From contig OY729419.2 in NCBI GenBank assembly GCA_963422285.2, forward strand, positions 310,001 through 374,000: a DNA stretch of 64,000 nucleotides, given 5' to 3'. Shown piece by piece: positions 8,389 to 17,500 of the stretch. Source of the stretch: VXYL01 sp963422285. Lineage in GTDB: Bacteria > Pseudomonadota > Gammaproteobacteria > Pseudomonadales > Azotimanducaceae. Within the stretch, counting starts at the first letter, position 1; each line of letters opens with the position of its first letter. The notes beneath the pieces are model-generated. The model was not told where the DNA came from, ran no database searches, and saw nothing but the letters and a program-made list of their open reading frames with translations. The position numbers and the translations under genes were made by a program.

Positions 8389-9300
8389 ACATCTGGGCGG
8401 CAGGCGTTGCCGATGCGCCGGGTCGAGGGTTCCATCGCGCAGATAGTTCGCGTAGCGTGGCCACTGTCGGAGTTGGCGGTGGCGTCCCCCGGCCAGCGCC
8501 CGGGCCCAGGCGCGCAGTTCGGCGCTGCCGGTGGCGATCGCATCGAGCTTGGGGATGGCTCGGCCCTGAAGCAGCTCGGCGAGCTCCCGATACAGCGCGG
8601 CTCTGGGGGTGTCGCGTTCATGGGCTGGAAACCGGCCGCCGTGTTCTTGCAGCGCGTCCTTCACCCGGTCCACCAAGCGTCGGCGTCCGATCACATAGGG
8701 ATCCACGACCGCCAGCCGGACATGCGACAGCGGAAACCGGCCGCCTGCCACGGCGCAGCTGATTTCGGGTGCCGAAGTGTGCGCTTCCTGCCGGCCGAAC
8801 TCCTCGGCCAGATCGCCGCTATGCCGGAGAAGCGAACGCTTTGTGCGAGAACGCGCCCGGCGAGGGTAGAGAAACAGCCGGTCGACATCGTCCAGCGCGA
8901 TGGCTTCCAAGCAGCGATCGAAGCGCCTGCCACCTGCCGAGGTCAGACAAATCGCTACGTCGGACGCCGTTTCCAGGACCGTGGGATCGAGCACCAGCAG
9001 CACGGGGCCGTAGGGATTGGGAAAACCGTTCGGCACATCGCCCCGGTTGCCGTTCGCAAATGCTTGGCCAAAGTCGCTCAGGTTGGCGAAAACCATGTCC
9101 CACACGCCATTGGCCTTGTCCTGCTCGTCGGTGTCGAACGGCGTGAAGGACAGTTGCTGGCGTTGGAGAAGTTGGCGCGACGGGATGCCTCCAACGCGCA
9201 GGTAGGATTCCAAGTCCAGCAACTGGCAGGCATGGTAGAGCTTGACGTTGCGTTCCTTGAATGCGCGTACCAACCGCAGAATATCGCTGCCTTCGATCAT
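8338..9300 (-). CDS. Uncharacterised protein, possibly ADP-ribosyltransferase-like
   Basis: The 320-residue product is not one I can name. The start (KLYHACQLLDLESYLRVGG followed by IPSR) has the shape of proteins with an ADP-ribosyltransferase fold such as DarT or RNA 2'-phosphotransferase, where a Tyr-His pair and an 'xxL..Il..G(I/L).S' segment open the NAD pocket; this is inference from a short pattern. The middle is rich in Asp and hydrophobic residues (LVLDPTVLE); the last 40 residues are Arg/Pro-rich and may be a poorly conserved tail. It converges on egtD and overlaps it by 51 bases. No membrane segment or signal is visible. Confidence 0.5.
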   Translation of the reverse strand: MIEGSDILRLVRAFKERNVKLYHACQLLDLESYLRVGGIPSRQLLQRQQLSFTPFDTDEQDKANGVWDMVFANLSDFGQAFANGNRGDVPNGFPNPYGPVLLVLDPTVLETASDVAICLTSAGGRRFDRCLEAIALDDVDRLFLYPRRARSRTKRSLLRHSGDLAEEFGRQEAHTSAPEISCAVAGGRFPLSHVRLAVVDPYVIGRRRLVDRVKDALQEHGGRFPAHERDTPRAALYRELAELLQGRAIPKLDAIATGSAELRAWARALAGGRHRQLRQWPRYANYLRDGTLDPAHRQRLPPRCSGTRRAHLDASAGTRP

Positions 9301-9367
9301 GTCCGATCACCAGCCTTGCCCGTTGTCGGGATCAGACGTCGGGTACGTCTTCGCAGCCCGCATCGTC

Positions 9368-9637
9368 CTAGAGGGACAGCTTGACCAGAAGAGCCGCGAT
9401 GCCTGCCACCACCGAGATCAGGATGCCGATTCCCCATTTCAATGTTGAGTCCTGCTTCTCGGCGATCAGCGTCTTCAGACTCTGAACGTCCTCCTTGGCG
9501 GCAAGGTGCTGCATGCGCGTGTTCAGTTTGGCCAAGTCGGCCTCAACGGTGGCGATTCGAGCATCGGTTCCGCCGCCACCGCCTCTGCCGCCAGTGGAAG
9601 AGGCTGGACCCGGGTGGTTCCGATTCCGGCAAGTCAA
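9368..9637 (-). CDS. Small membrane-anchored coiled-coil protein
   Basis: Small protein with a Gly-rich segment (GGRGGGGG), a heptad-like helix (ATVEADLAKLNTRMQHL and onward) and one C-terminal membrane helix (about residues 69-88). The layout suggests a tail-anchored coiled-coil protein; function unknown. The open frame can only begin at a TTG (9637). One frame away there is a GTG at 9653 with GAGGAG nine bases before it, and it encodes MSNNVVDLPESEPPGSS, a likely N-terminus that would join the Gly-rich part by a one-base shift. I suspect the gene is frameshifted near 9590-9605. The next minus-strand gene lies just upstream. Confidence 0.5.
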   Translation of the reverse strand: MTCRNRNHPGPASSTGGRGGGGGTDARIATVEADLAKLNTRMQHLAAKEDVQSLKTLIAEKQDSTLKWGIGILISVVAGIAALLVKLSL

Positions 9638-9645
9638 CGACGTTG

Positions 9646-9921
9646 TTAGACACCCTGTCTACTCCTCAATGCTAAGCTGCTCCCAAGAGTGCGAGGAGCG
9701 TATCCGGAGAAGGCACCGTTCAGCCTGAATACTGCCCCGCCCGATTCGTTGATGCGATCATCGCCTTCGATGCCCCCAGCGACAGCCACGTCGCCCGCAA
9801 TGTCGTCGCTACGCACCAAGTAGCAAGAGTCGCTTGCTTGGTAGTGCTTGGGGAACCGCTCCTTGATTCGGATCGCCGCCTCGTCGTTGGGTTTGGTCAA
9901 CACGATGGCATAAGCAGACAT
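9646..9921 (-). CDS. Small conserved-looking protein, function unknown
   Basis: The 91-residue product starts MSAYAIVLTKPNDEAA and contains RFPKHYQASDSCYLV and GDDRINESGGAVF. I have the impression of a small family of cytosolic proteins with this pattern but cannot assign a role. No signal peptide, membrane helix or cysteine motif that would hint at function. Upstream of the ATG only a weak AAGG is visible. It lies just upstream of the small membrane protein on the same strand, so the two could be co-transcribed. The upstream part of the frame (to 10500) is non-coding in character and is left out. Confidence 0.5.
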   Translation of the reverse strand: MSAYAIVLTKPNDEAAIRIKERFPKHYQASDSCYLVRSDDIAGDVAVAGGIEGDDRINESGGAVFRLNGAFSGYAPRTLGSSLALRSRQGV

Positions 9922-10094
9922 TGCGTTCCAGCCTTTAGTTCGTCGCTGCCGTCGCGTCCTGCCGAGCCAACGGCACACGCTTGACAGTACCGCTGTATGG
10001 GTTGTCTTCCGCAACGGAGAGTAAATCCAGTGCAAGCCAGACGAGTCAACCGTCGCAATTCGCCGATACCGCCGCGGCCATCCTCGGCTCCTGA

Positions 10095-10568
10095 CTAGAA
10101 CTCGATCAGCACCCATTCGGCTACCAGGGTCCGCGCCTGATCCAGGTCGCCCCATCCCCGGGTCGGATCCAGAGGCGCCAGGTAGTACGGCTTGCCGAAC
10201 TTGGGCACCACCTTGATCATCCGCAGCTGGCCGTTCTGGCGGTATTCGTAGACGTTGCGTTCCTCGCTGGCGATGAGCGTCACGTCCGGCCCTCGGAACT
10301 CCGGCGGCGGCGATCTGGGCGTCAGCTTGGCCGCCTGTTGCCGGGTGCGCCGCGTCGCCGGCCGTTCGTCCCTGGCAGCCGCCGTTTTCTGGCTCTGCGC
10401 TGGGCGCTGCTCTTGCGAATCTTGCCGACGCTCTTCGGTCGGGGGCTTCGGTATCGTGGCACCGGCCTCGTCTGCGCAGCCTGTGGTCGCCCACAGACAA
10501 GCGACCATGGCCAGCGTCTGGATTCTGGCCAAGCGTTGGAATCGTCGGCGCGGTAGTCTATGAGACAC
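10095..10568 (-). CDS. DUF2782-type lipoprotein divergent from polA
   Basis: The C-terminal half (ERNVYEYRQNGQLRMIKVVP and PYYLAPLDPTRGW) matches the DUF2782 family, small periplasmic proteins whose gene often lies next to polA in gammaproteobacteria; no function is known to me. The N-terminus has a basic region, a hydrophobic segment and a lipobox-like ATTGC, followed by a charged, Pro-rich linker. The start is uncertain: an ATG at 10613 would overlap the divergent polA ATG, the GTG at 10568 gives a sensible signal peptide and room for promoters, and the ATG at 10508 would leave too short a signal. I use 10568. Confidence 0.65.
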   Translation of the reverse strand: MSHRLPRRRFQRLARIQTLAMVACLWATTGCADEAGATIPKPPTEERRQDSQEQRPAQSQKTAAARDERPATRRTRQQAAKLTPRSPPPEFRGPDVTLIASEERNVYEYRQNGQLRMIKVVPKFGKPYYLAPLDPTRGWGDLDQARTLVAEWVLIEF

Positions 10569-10611
10569 GGCGCGGAGCGCTTGTGCTAACGTCAATGGAG
10601 AGGAATCTATC

Positions 10612-13419
10612 ATGGCCGATGATAAACCGATACTGCTCGTTGACGGTTCTTCCTATCTCTTCCGCGCATACCATGCCTTACCAGACCTGCGAACGCTGGA
10701 CGGGTTCCCCACCGGTGCCATCCGCGGCGTCGTCGGCATGCTGCGCAAGCTGGCGAACGACTACCAGGGCAGCCCGGTGGCCGTGGTGTTCGACACCAGC
10801 GGCCCGACGTTCCGCAACCAGATCTTCGCCGACTACAAGGCCAATCGGCCGCCCATGGCCGACGACCTCCGGGTGCAGATTCAGCCCATCCTCGACATCG
10901 TCGAAGCCATGGGCATGCCGTTGTTGCGCAAGTCCGGCGTGGAAGCCGACGACGTCATCGGCACCTTGGCCGCCGCGGCGACCCGCGCCGGCCGTCGCGC
11001 CATCGTCTCCACCAGCGACAAGGACATGGCCCAGCTCGTCTCGGACCACGTCACCCTGGTCAACACCATGACCGACACCGAACTCGACCGCGCCGGCGTC
11101 GTCGCCAAGTACGGCGTGGCGCCGGAACGGATCGTGGACTACCTGGCGCTGATGGGCGATGCCGTGGACAACATCCCCGGCGTCCCCAAGGTGGGGCCGA
11201 AAACCGCCGCCCGATGGATCGAGAAGTACGGCTCGCTGGCCGAAGTGATCGCCCACGCCGACGAGGTCAAGGGCAAGGTGGGCGAGAACCTGCGCGCCAG
11301 CGTCGAGCAGCTGCCCCTGTCCCAGCAACTGGCGACCATTCGCTGCGACGTGGCCCTCGACACGGGCATCGCCGATCTCGTGCTAGGAGCGGCCGACGAG
11401 GACAAGCTGCGCGAGTATTTCGAGCGCTTCGAGTTCAAGACCTGGCTGGAGGAGCTGGGCGGCACCGGGGCCGAGGGCGCGGCGGATGTGGAACCCGTGG
11501 AGTACGACGTCATCCTGGATCGCGCGGCGCTGGCCGAGCTGCTCGACCGGGCTCAGGCCGCCGGCAAGCTCACCCTGGCCATCGCAACCACGGGCAGCCC
11601 TTTCATGGACAGTCGGCCGGTGGGCGTCGCTCTCGGCATCGAAGCCGGCGACGCCGCCTATGTGCCCGTGGCCCACGACTACGACGGTGCGCCGCCGCAG
11701 CTTGGCTGGACGGAGTTCACGGCCGCGGCGAAACCGGTGCTCGAAGACGCCGCGGTAGCGAAGACCGGCCAGGACCTCAAGCATGCCAACAACATCCTGG
11801 CCCGCCACGGCGTCGAGCTGGCCGGCATCGCCCACGACACCATGCTGGAATCCTATGTGCTGGACAGCGTTGGCGCTCGTCGCCATCAGCTCGAGGCCGT
11901 CGCCCGCAAGTACCTCGGCATCGACGCTCCGGACTTCAAGGCCATGGTCGACGGCGCGGGAGGAGATTCCCCTCGCCGAGGAGCCGTCAGCGGGGGAGCG
12001 CGAGGGGATTCCCCTCGCCGAGGAGCCGTCAGCGGGGGAGTGCGAGGGGATTCCCCTCGCCGAAGAGGCGCCAAACGGCTGGCCATGAACGACATCGCGG
12101 TCGACTCGGCCGGCACCTACGCCGCCGCCCGCGCCGACATCGCCACCCGCCTGCACCCCGTCTTGCGCGCCAAGCTGGATGCCACCGGCCGCTTGGCGGA
12201 GGTCTACGACGGCATCGACCGTCCCTTGCTGTCCGCGCTGTCGCGCATCGAGTGCCAAGGCGCCTTGGTGGACGCCAGCTTGCTCGCGGAGCAGAGTCGG
12301 GAACTCGCCGAACGCATGGCGGCCCTCGCTGCGGAGGCCTACGCCGCCGCCGGCCAGGAGTTCAACCTCGGCTCGCCTAAACAGCTGCAGGAGATTCTCT
12401 ACGACAAACTCGACCTGCCGGCGCGCAAGAAGACCCAGACGGGGCAGCGCTCCACCGCCGAGCCGGTGCTGCTTGAACTCGCCCGCGAAGGAAACGAGTT
12501 GCCGCGCATCATTCTGGACCATCGGGCGCTGTCGAAGCTGAAGTCCACCTACACCGACACCTTGCCGCGGGAGATCAGCAAGACCACGGGCCGCATCCAC
12601 ACCTCCTACAACCAGGCGGTGGCGGCTACCGGCCGGCTGTCGTCGGAGAACCCCAATTTGCAGAACATTCCCATCCGCACCGCCGAGGGTCGGCGCGTCC
12701 GCCGGGCGTTCGTGGCACCGGAGGGCAGGAAGCTGGTCGCCGCCGACTATTCGCAGATCGAGCTGCGCATCATGGCCCACCTCTCCGGCGACGACGGGCT
12801 GCGTCGCGCCTTCGAGGCGGGCGACGACGTCCACCGAGCCACCGCGGCGGAAGTCTTCGGCGGCGACTTGGGCGAGGTTACCGACGACCAGCGCCGTCGC
12901 GCCAAAGAGATCAACTTCGGCCTCATCTACGGCATGTCGGCATTCGGCCTGGCGCAGCGGCTGGATGTGACGCGCAATGTCGCCCAAGGCTATATCGACC
13001 TGTACTTCGACCGCTACCCGGGCGTGCGGAACTACATGGAGCAGGTGCGCGCCCAGGCCGGCGTGGACGGCTTCGTGGAGACCGTCTTCGGTCGACGGCT
13101 GTACCTGCCCGAGATCCGGGCGCGCAACGCGACCCACCGCCAAGCCACGGAACGCGCCGCCATCAACGCACCCATGCAGGGCACCGCGGCGGACATCATC
13201 AAGCGCGCCATGGTGGCGGTGGACGAGCACCTGCGCCAGTCGGGGCGAGACGCGGCCATGATCATGCAGGTGCATGACGAACTGGTGCTGGAGGTGGCCG
13301 AAGGGGATGCCGCGCCCGTGGCGGCCGAGGTGAGCGCACTCATGCGAGACGCCGCGGATCTGTCCGTGGAGCTGGTCTTGGACGTGGGCATCGGCGACAA
13401 CTGGGACGAGGCGCATTAG
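10612..13419 (+). CDS. polA: DNA polymerase I, proofreading site lost
   Basis: Pol I fills gaps and removes RNA primers during replication and repair. The 935-residue product has an intact N-terminal 5' nuclease (DGSSYLFRAYHA at the start, EADDVIGTLA near residue 105, GDAVDNIPGVP near 182) and an intact polymerase domain: DYSQIELRIMAHLSGD (motif A), RRAKEINFGLIYGMSAFG (motif B) and QVHDELVLEV (motif C). The middle 3'-5' exonuclease domain keeps its fold signature (DTMLESYVLDSV) but all four metal ligands of the E. coli enzyme appear replaced: D355 by Ala325, E357 by Thr327, D424 by Ala392 and D501 by Arg507. A Gly/Ser/Arg repeat of 14-residue units is inserted at about residues 451-486. Confidence 0.95.
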   Translation: MADDKPILLVDGSSYLFRAYHALPDLRTLDGFPTGAIRGVVGMLRKLANDYQGSPVAVVFDTSGPTFRNQIFADYKANRPPMADDLRVQIQPILDIVEAMGMPLLRKSGVEADDVIGTLAAAATRAGRRAIVSTSDKDMAQLVSDHVTLVNTMTDTELDRAGVVAKYGVAPERIVDYLALMGDAVDNIPGVPKVGPKTAARWIEKYGSLAEVIAHADEVKGKVGENLRASVEQLPLSQQLATIRCDVALDTGIADLVLGAADEDKLREYFERFEFKTWLEELGGTGAEGAADVEPVEYDVILDRAALAELLDRAQAAGKLTLAIATTGSPFMDSRPVGVALGIEAGDAAYVPVAHDYDGAPPQLGWTEFTAAAKPVLEDAAVAKTGQDLKHANNILARHGVELAGIAHDTMLESYVLDSVGARRHQLEAVARKYLGIDAPDFKAMVDGAGGDSPRRGAVSGGARGDSPRRGAVSGGVRGDSPRRRGAKRLAMNDIAVDSAGTYAAARADIATRLHPVLRAKLDATGRLAEVYDGIDRPLLSALSRIECQGALVDASLLAEQSRELAERMAALAAEAYAAAGQEFNLGSPKQLQEILYDKLDLPARKKTQTGQRSTAEPVLLELAREGNELPRIILDHRALSKLKSTYTDTLPREISKTTGRIHTSYNQAVAATGRLSSENPNLQNIPIRTAEGRRVRRAFVAPEGRKLVAADYSQIELRIMAHLSGDDGLRRAFEAGDDVHRATAAEVFGGDLGEVTDDQRRRAKEINFGLIYGMSAFGLAQRLDVTRNVAQGYIDLYFDRYPGVRNYMEQVRAQAGVDGFVETVFGRRLYLPEIRARNATHRQATERAAINAPMQGTAADIIKRAMVAVDEHLRQSGRDAAMIMQVHDELVLEVAEGDAAPVAAEVSALMRDAADLSVELVLDVGIGDNWDEAH
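11963..12067 (+). repeat. 42-bp tandem repeat in frame inside polA
   Basis: About two and a half copies of a 42-bp unit, spaced exactly 42 bases (the GATTCC of each copy starts at 11965, 12007 and 12049). Each copy encodes GDSPRRGAVSGGAR or a one-residue variant, so the reading frame is kept. Within the unit the second and third copies hold a palindrome, CGAGGGGA-T-TCCCCTCG. It lies in a loop of the inactive exonuclease domain. This looks like a palindromic repeat element that was tolerated in a coding loop; no second copy was noticed elsewhere in the window. Confidence 0.8.
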
Positions 13420-13611
13420 CTAGACGGGGCCTCGGACGAAAGGCGCGGATCCCTTGCGGATGGGAACGGGACTCCGTTTCCCACGGCAGGAGACGAGCTT
13501 GATTCGCCAGCCAAGTAGACTCGGGGTGCAAAGAGGCGATATCCAGTGCCGACTGCGGTCGGAGACACTGGACGGGCGGCATGATTGCCGACTCCCCAGA
13601 GGCTCGGCAAG

Positions 13612-14337
13612 CATCGGGGTCCCGGACATCCAGCGGACCGATATCGTGGCCCCTCACTACGACAGGTGCGTGATCCCGCTGGCCGCCAACCGGGTGCTCG
13701 TCGTCCTGTGCGTGTTCGCGTTAGCCGAGATCCGGGGCAGGTGGCTGGACGGCTCGACCTGGTGCCGGAACATCCGGTGCTTCCGCGAAGAGCCGTGCGA
13801 GCGCTTCCTGTGGGACGAGGAGTAACGGTGTCCTAGCGAGGTCCTGAACGAGTTCGAGCGGGACGGCTCGGAGCGCCTCGGCTATCGTCGCTATTCACCC
13901 GCCGATGCCGACCTGGTGCCGGAAGCCGAAAATCCTCTCGCCGCAGTGGGAGCATGTCGATTTGGACTGGAACGCAACTGCGCCTGCCGGACTCGAAGAC
14001 CGGCACCAAAATCGGTGTATCTTGACGATCCCGTCATCGCGGTGCTGCGCGTTATGGGCCGGGAAGACGGCGACCCGCGAGTGGTTGCGGGCGCGAAGCC
14101 GGGTGAGGTCTTGAGCGATGTTTGCGACCGGCGGCACCGCATCCGCGGGTGCGCCTGCATGACTTTCGACACTCGGATGCGAGCGGCGGCCTCTGGTCGG
14201 TCAAGGGCTTGCTATGGTTGGAAGGCTCTTGGACGACAACATGGTGAAGACCACGATGCGATACGCTCGCCTCGCCAACGACCCACTCAAGGCCGCCGCC
14301 AACCACATCGCAAGCAGGATCGCTGATGTGGCGGGGT
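13612..14337 (+). pseudogene. Decayed phage-type tyrosine integrase
   Basis: Fragments of a site-specific tyrosine recombinase follow each other in the right order but in different frames: AANRVLVVLCVFALAEIRG and RCFREEPCERFL (core-binding/SAM-like part, from about 13678), EVLNEFERDGSE (13838), RKPKILSPQWEHVDLDW (13923), LRLPDSKTGTK (about 13978), VYLDDPVIAVL, REDGDPRVVAGAKPGE (14059), VRLHDFRHSDAS (14149, the HxxR box) and LVGQGLAMVGRLLDDN, then TTMRYARLANDPLKAAA ending in a stop at 14337. At least four frameshifts and one stop (13823) break it, so it is dead. It borders the CRISPR and RloAB genes and probably marks the end of an old integrated island. In the 190 bases between polA and this gene, an imperfect hairpin at 13462-13482 may end polA transcription. 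Confidence 0.8.
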
Positions 14338-14543
14338 AATCGTGGCTGCGATGGCCCACAAGCCCCAAGTTTGTTCCCAAGACTGATGCGGACGGTGTGT
14401 GGTATCAATGGCGCAGCATATTTCGTGAATGAGCGGGAGATCGAACCTAGACAGGGAGCCGATGCCGGACACACGATTCTTCTTCGAGCAATCGATCAAC
14501 GGCCCTAAGCTGTTCGAGGCTGGGCGGTTTCGGGGTTACGGGC

Positions 14544-17500
14544 ATGTCGGTGGGTGAGGAAGGCGCGATCTTGTCCGAGTCGAGTGCTGCTGGGTTCGAC
14601 CGGTTCTTTAGCGACTTCGGCAGTGGCCTGGGGCGGCATAGCTGGCAACGCAAGCTTGCCAACCCGTCCGTGTGCGGGAATCGCCTGATCCGCATACCCA
14701 CCGGCTTCGGCAAAACCCTTGGGGCGCTGTCGACTTGGGTTTGGCATCGGGTGCGCAATCGGAATGACGCTTGGCCCCGACGCTTGATCTGGTGCCTGCC
14801 CATGCGGGTGCTGGTCGAACAAACAGAAAGCGAAGTGAAAGCGGCTCTGGAACGTGTTGGGTTGTTGTGGGACAACAAGGAGGACCACCGCGACAAGGTT
14901 GGCGTTCACCTGCTGATGGGCGGTGCCGACGCCGGCCAATGGCACCTCTACCCCGAACGCGACGCCGTGCTGATCGGCACCCAGGACATGCTGCTTTCAC
15001 GAGCCATGAACCGGGGCTATGCGATCCCCCGGGCGCGCTGGCCCATGGAGTTCGGGCTGCTGAACCAGGATGCCCTGTGGGTGATGGACGAAGTGCAGTT
15101 GATGGATGTGGGTCTCGCCACCTCGGGGCAACTGCAGGCGTTTCGGGGCGAGGACCAAGGCGTAGGGAAGGCGTTGCAGCCCTGTTTCACCTGGTGGATG
15201 AGCGCCACCTTGCAGCGCAGTTGGTTGGAGAAAAGCCCGGATACGGCCGGCCTGACTGAGGATCTCTCGCAGAACACGCACCGGATCGAGTCCGAAGACC
15301 GGGTTGGGCATCTGTGGGATGACGTGACGAAGCGCCTCGAAGTCGTCCGATTTTCCGATGCGAAAGCACTCGCACGGGATGTCTCTCGCCGTCACATAGA
15401 CCGCGGCTGCGGAAAGGAAGGACCGACCGTGGTCGTGCTCAACACGGTGGAGCGGGCCGTTGAAGTCTGGAAAACTCTTCGAGCGGATAGAGCGCTCAAA
15501 CGGCAAGATACCGACATCCGTCTGACGCACAGCCGGTTTCGTCCGCACGAGCGGAAACCCTGGAGCAGCGATTTCCTCAACCGCGATGCCTGTGCGCCGG
15601 GAACAAACCGCATCATCGTCTCCACGCAAGTAGTTGAAGCTGGCGTGGACATCTCCGCGCCCCTTCTGGTCACCGAACTCGCACCTTGGCCAAGCCTCGT
15701 GCAGCGCTTCGGCCGTTGTGCAAGATGGGGCGGCGCCGGCACAGTCGTCGTTGCGGACTTTGAGCACAAGACCGAAGGGAAAGCCGCCCCCTACTCGAAG
15801 GATGAACTCGATGCGGCCCGTGATGCCTGCAAGGCATTGCCGGATGTAGGGGGGCGCTCCGAGGATGATTTGGCGGACTCCACTGCGGCGCACGATGTCT
15901 GCGAGGCGTTGCGGGATGTCGGACCGATGCATCTCGAACGCTTCGAAGAGGAGAACGAAGCGTTGCTGCCGCGCCTATACCCCTACGAGCCGAAGCACCT
16001 GTTGCTGCGCCACGAGCTGGACGAACTGTTCGACACCTCGCCGGATTTGTCGGGAGCGGACATCGACATCAGCCGCTTCATCCGATCGGGCGATGAACGC
16101 GACGTGCAGGTGTTCTGGGCCGAGGTCGCTAACAAGAAATCGCCTCCGTCGAGCCTCAAGCCGGCCCGGGACGAACTTTGCAGCGTACCCTTCTTAAAGG
16201 CTCGCGACTGGCTATGCGAGCCGAAGAAATCGGAGCGCCTGAAACCAAGCGTTCGAGCCTGGGTCTGGGATTGGTTGGATCGTGAATGGCGTCCCGCCCG
16301 CCGCCGAGACATCTATCCGGGTCAAACGTTGCTGGTTGAGAGCAGGGTGGGTGGATACGACAAGCACCATGGTTGGGATGCGAAATCCAACCCCCCTGTT
16401 GAACCGGTGCAAATCCCGGCGGTGACAGACTACGTGACCCATCCCTGCTGGAAACGCGACGGCGATGGCTGGCTTCCTAGCGAGCGCCGGGTTCGCGCAC
16501 TGCCGCCCGAGGACCTTGCCGACGATGCCGAAGACGACGAATCGTTGAGCGTAACCGGCGGCTGGCAGACCAGCGCTGGCCATGCAGACGGGCAAGGCTC
16601 GGAAGGACTCGGCGAGCCTGGCGTCACCGACGGCTGGCAGACCATCGCCAGCCACGGCCTTGCGGTCGGCGAGGAAGTGAAGCGCATTGCCGCGGAGGTC
16701 GCACCCAGCGAAGCTCAACTCTTGCACTTGGCCGGGCGTTGGCACGATCTCGGCAAGGCACATGCCGCCTTCCAGGGCTGCATCCAGGCCGACGATCGCC
16801 CTGGGCGGGACGACATCGCCAAAGCGCCGGACCGCGCTTGGCCGTGCAGCCCGAACAACATGTACCGCATCGATGTTACGGACCAACGGCGCGGCTTCCG
16901 CCACGAACTGGCGAGTACGCTGGGCCTGTTCGGCCTGTTGCAACGGCACGAGCCCCAGCATCCGGCGCTGCTCGGCCCCTGGCGCGAGTGGTTCGACGCC
17001 ATGGGAGATGCCCATGCGGCCGATCATCCGACTGACCGTGTGGACACTCCCGAACCTACGGCCATCGAACAGGAGATACTCGATCTCGCCGACGACGAGT
17101 TCGACTTGCTCGCCTATCTGGTTTGCGCCCACCACGGCAAGGTGCGGATGGCTTGGCACGCAAGCCCCGCTGATCAGAAGGCGGATGATCGCCGGCTGCG
17201 CATACGAGGCGTTCGGGAGGACGACATATTGCCGCCGCTGCCATTGGCCGACGCCGCCGGCAAGTTCCATGAACTGCCCGCGACGGCGCTGGACCTGTCT
17301 CCTTCCGAAGCGGGTTTGAGCGTTCGAACCGGCAGGAGCTGGACTGAGCGCGTACTGAATCTCGTCGAGCGCTTCGGACCGTTCGCGTTGGCTTGGCTGG
17401 AAGCTCTGCTGCGTGCCGCCGATCAGCGCGCCTCAATGAAAGTGATTACGGATACGCTGTTGCAGGAACAGGAGAACAACGATGCCGGACAATCATTGGA

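Noticed and set aside
11383..13416. 677-codon open frame antisense to polA
   Set aside because: A mirror of the strongly coding polA frame in GC-rich DNA; no recognisable domains.
13454..13825. Complete 123-codon gene after polA
   Set aside because: Its second half is the start of the decayed integrase and its first half has no coding character, so it is part of the pseudogene and not an own gene.
14462..14556. Small frame just before cas3 starting MPDTRFFFEQ
   Set aside because: Only 31 codons, no ribosome site, overlaps the cas3 start, and no known family.
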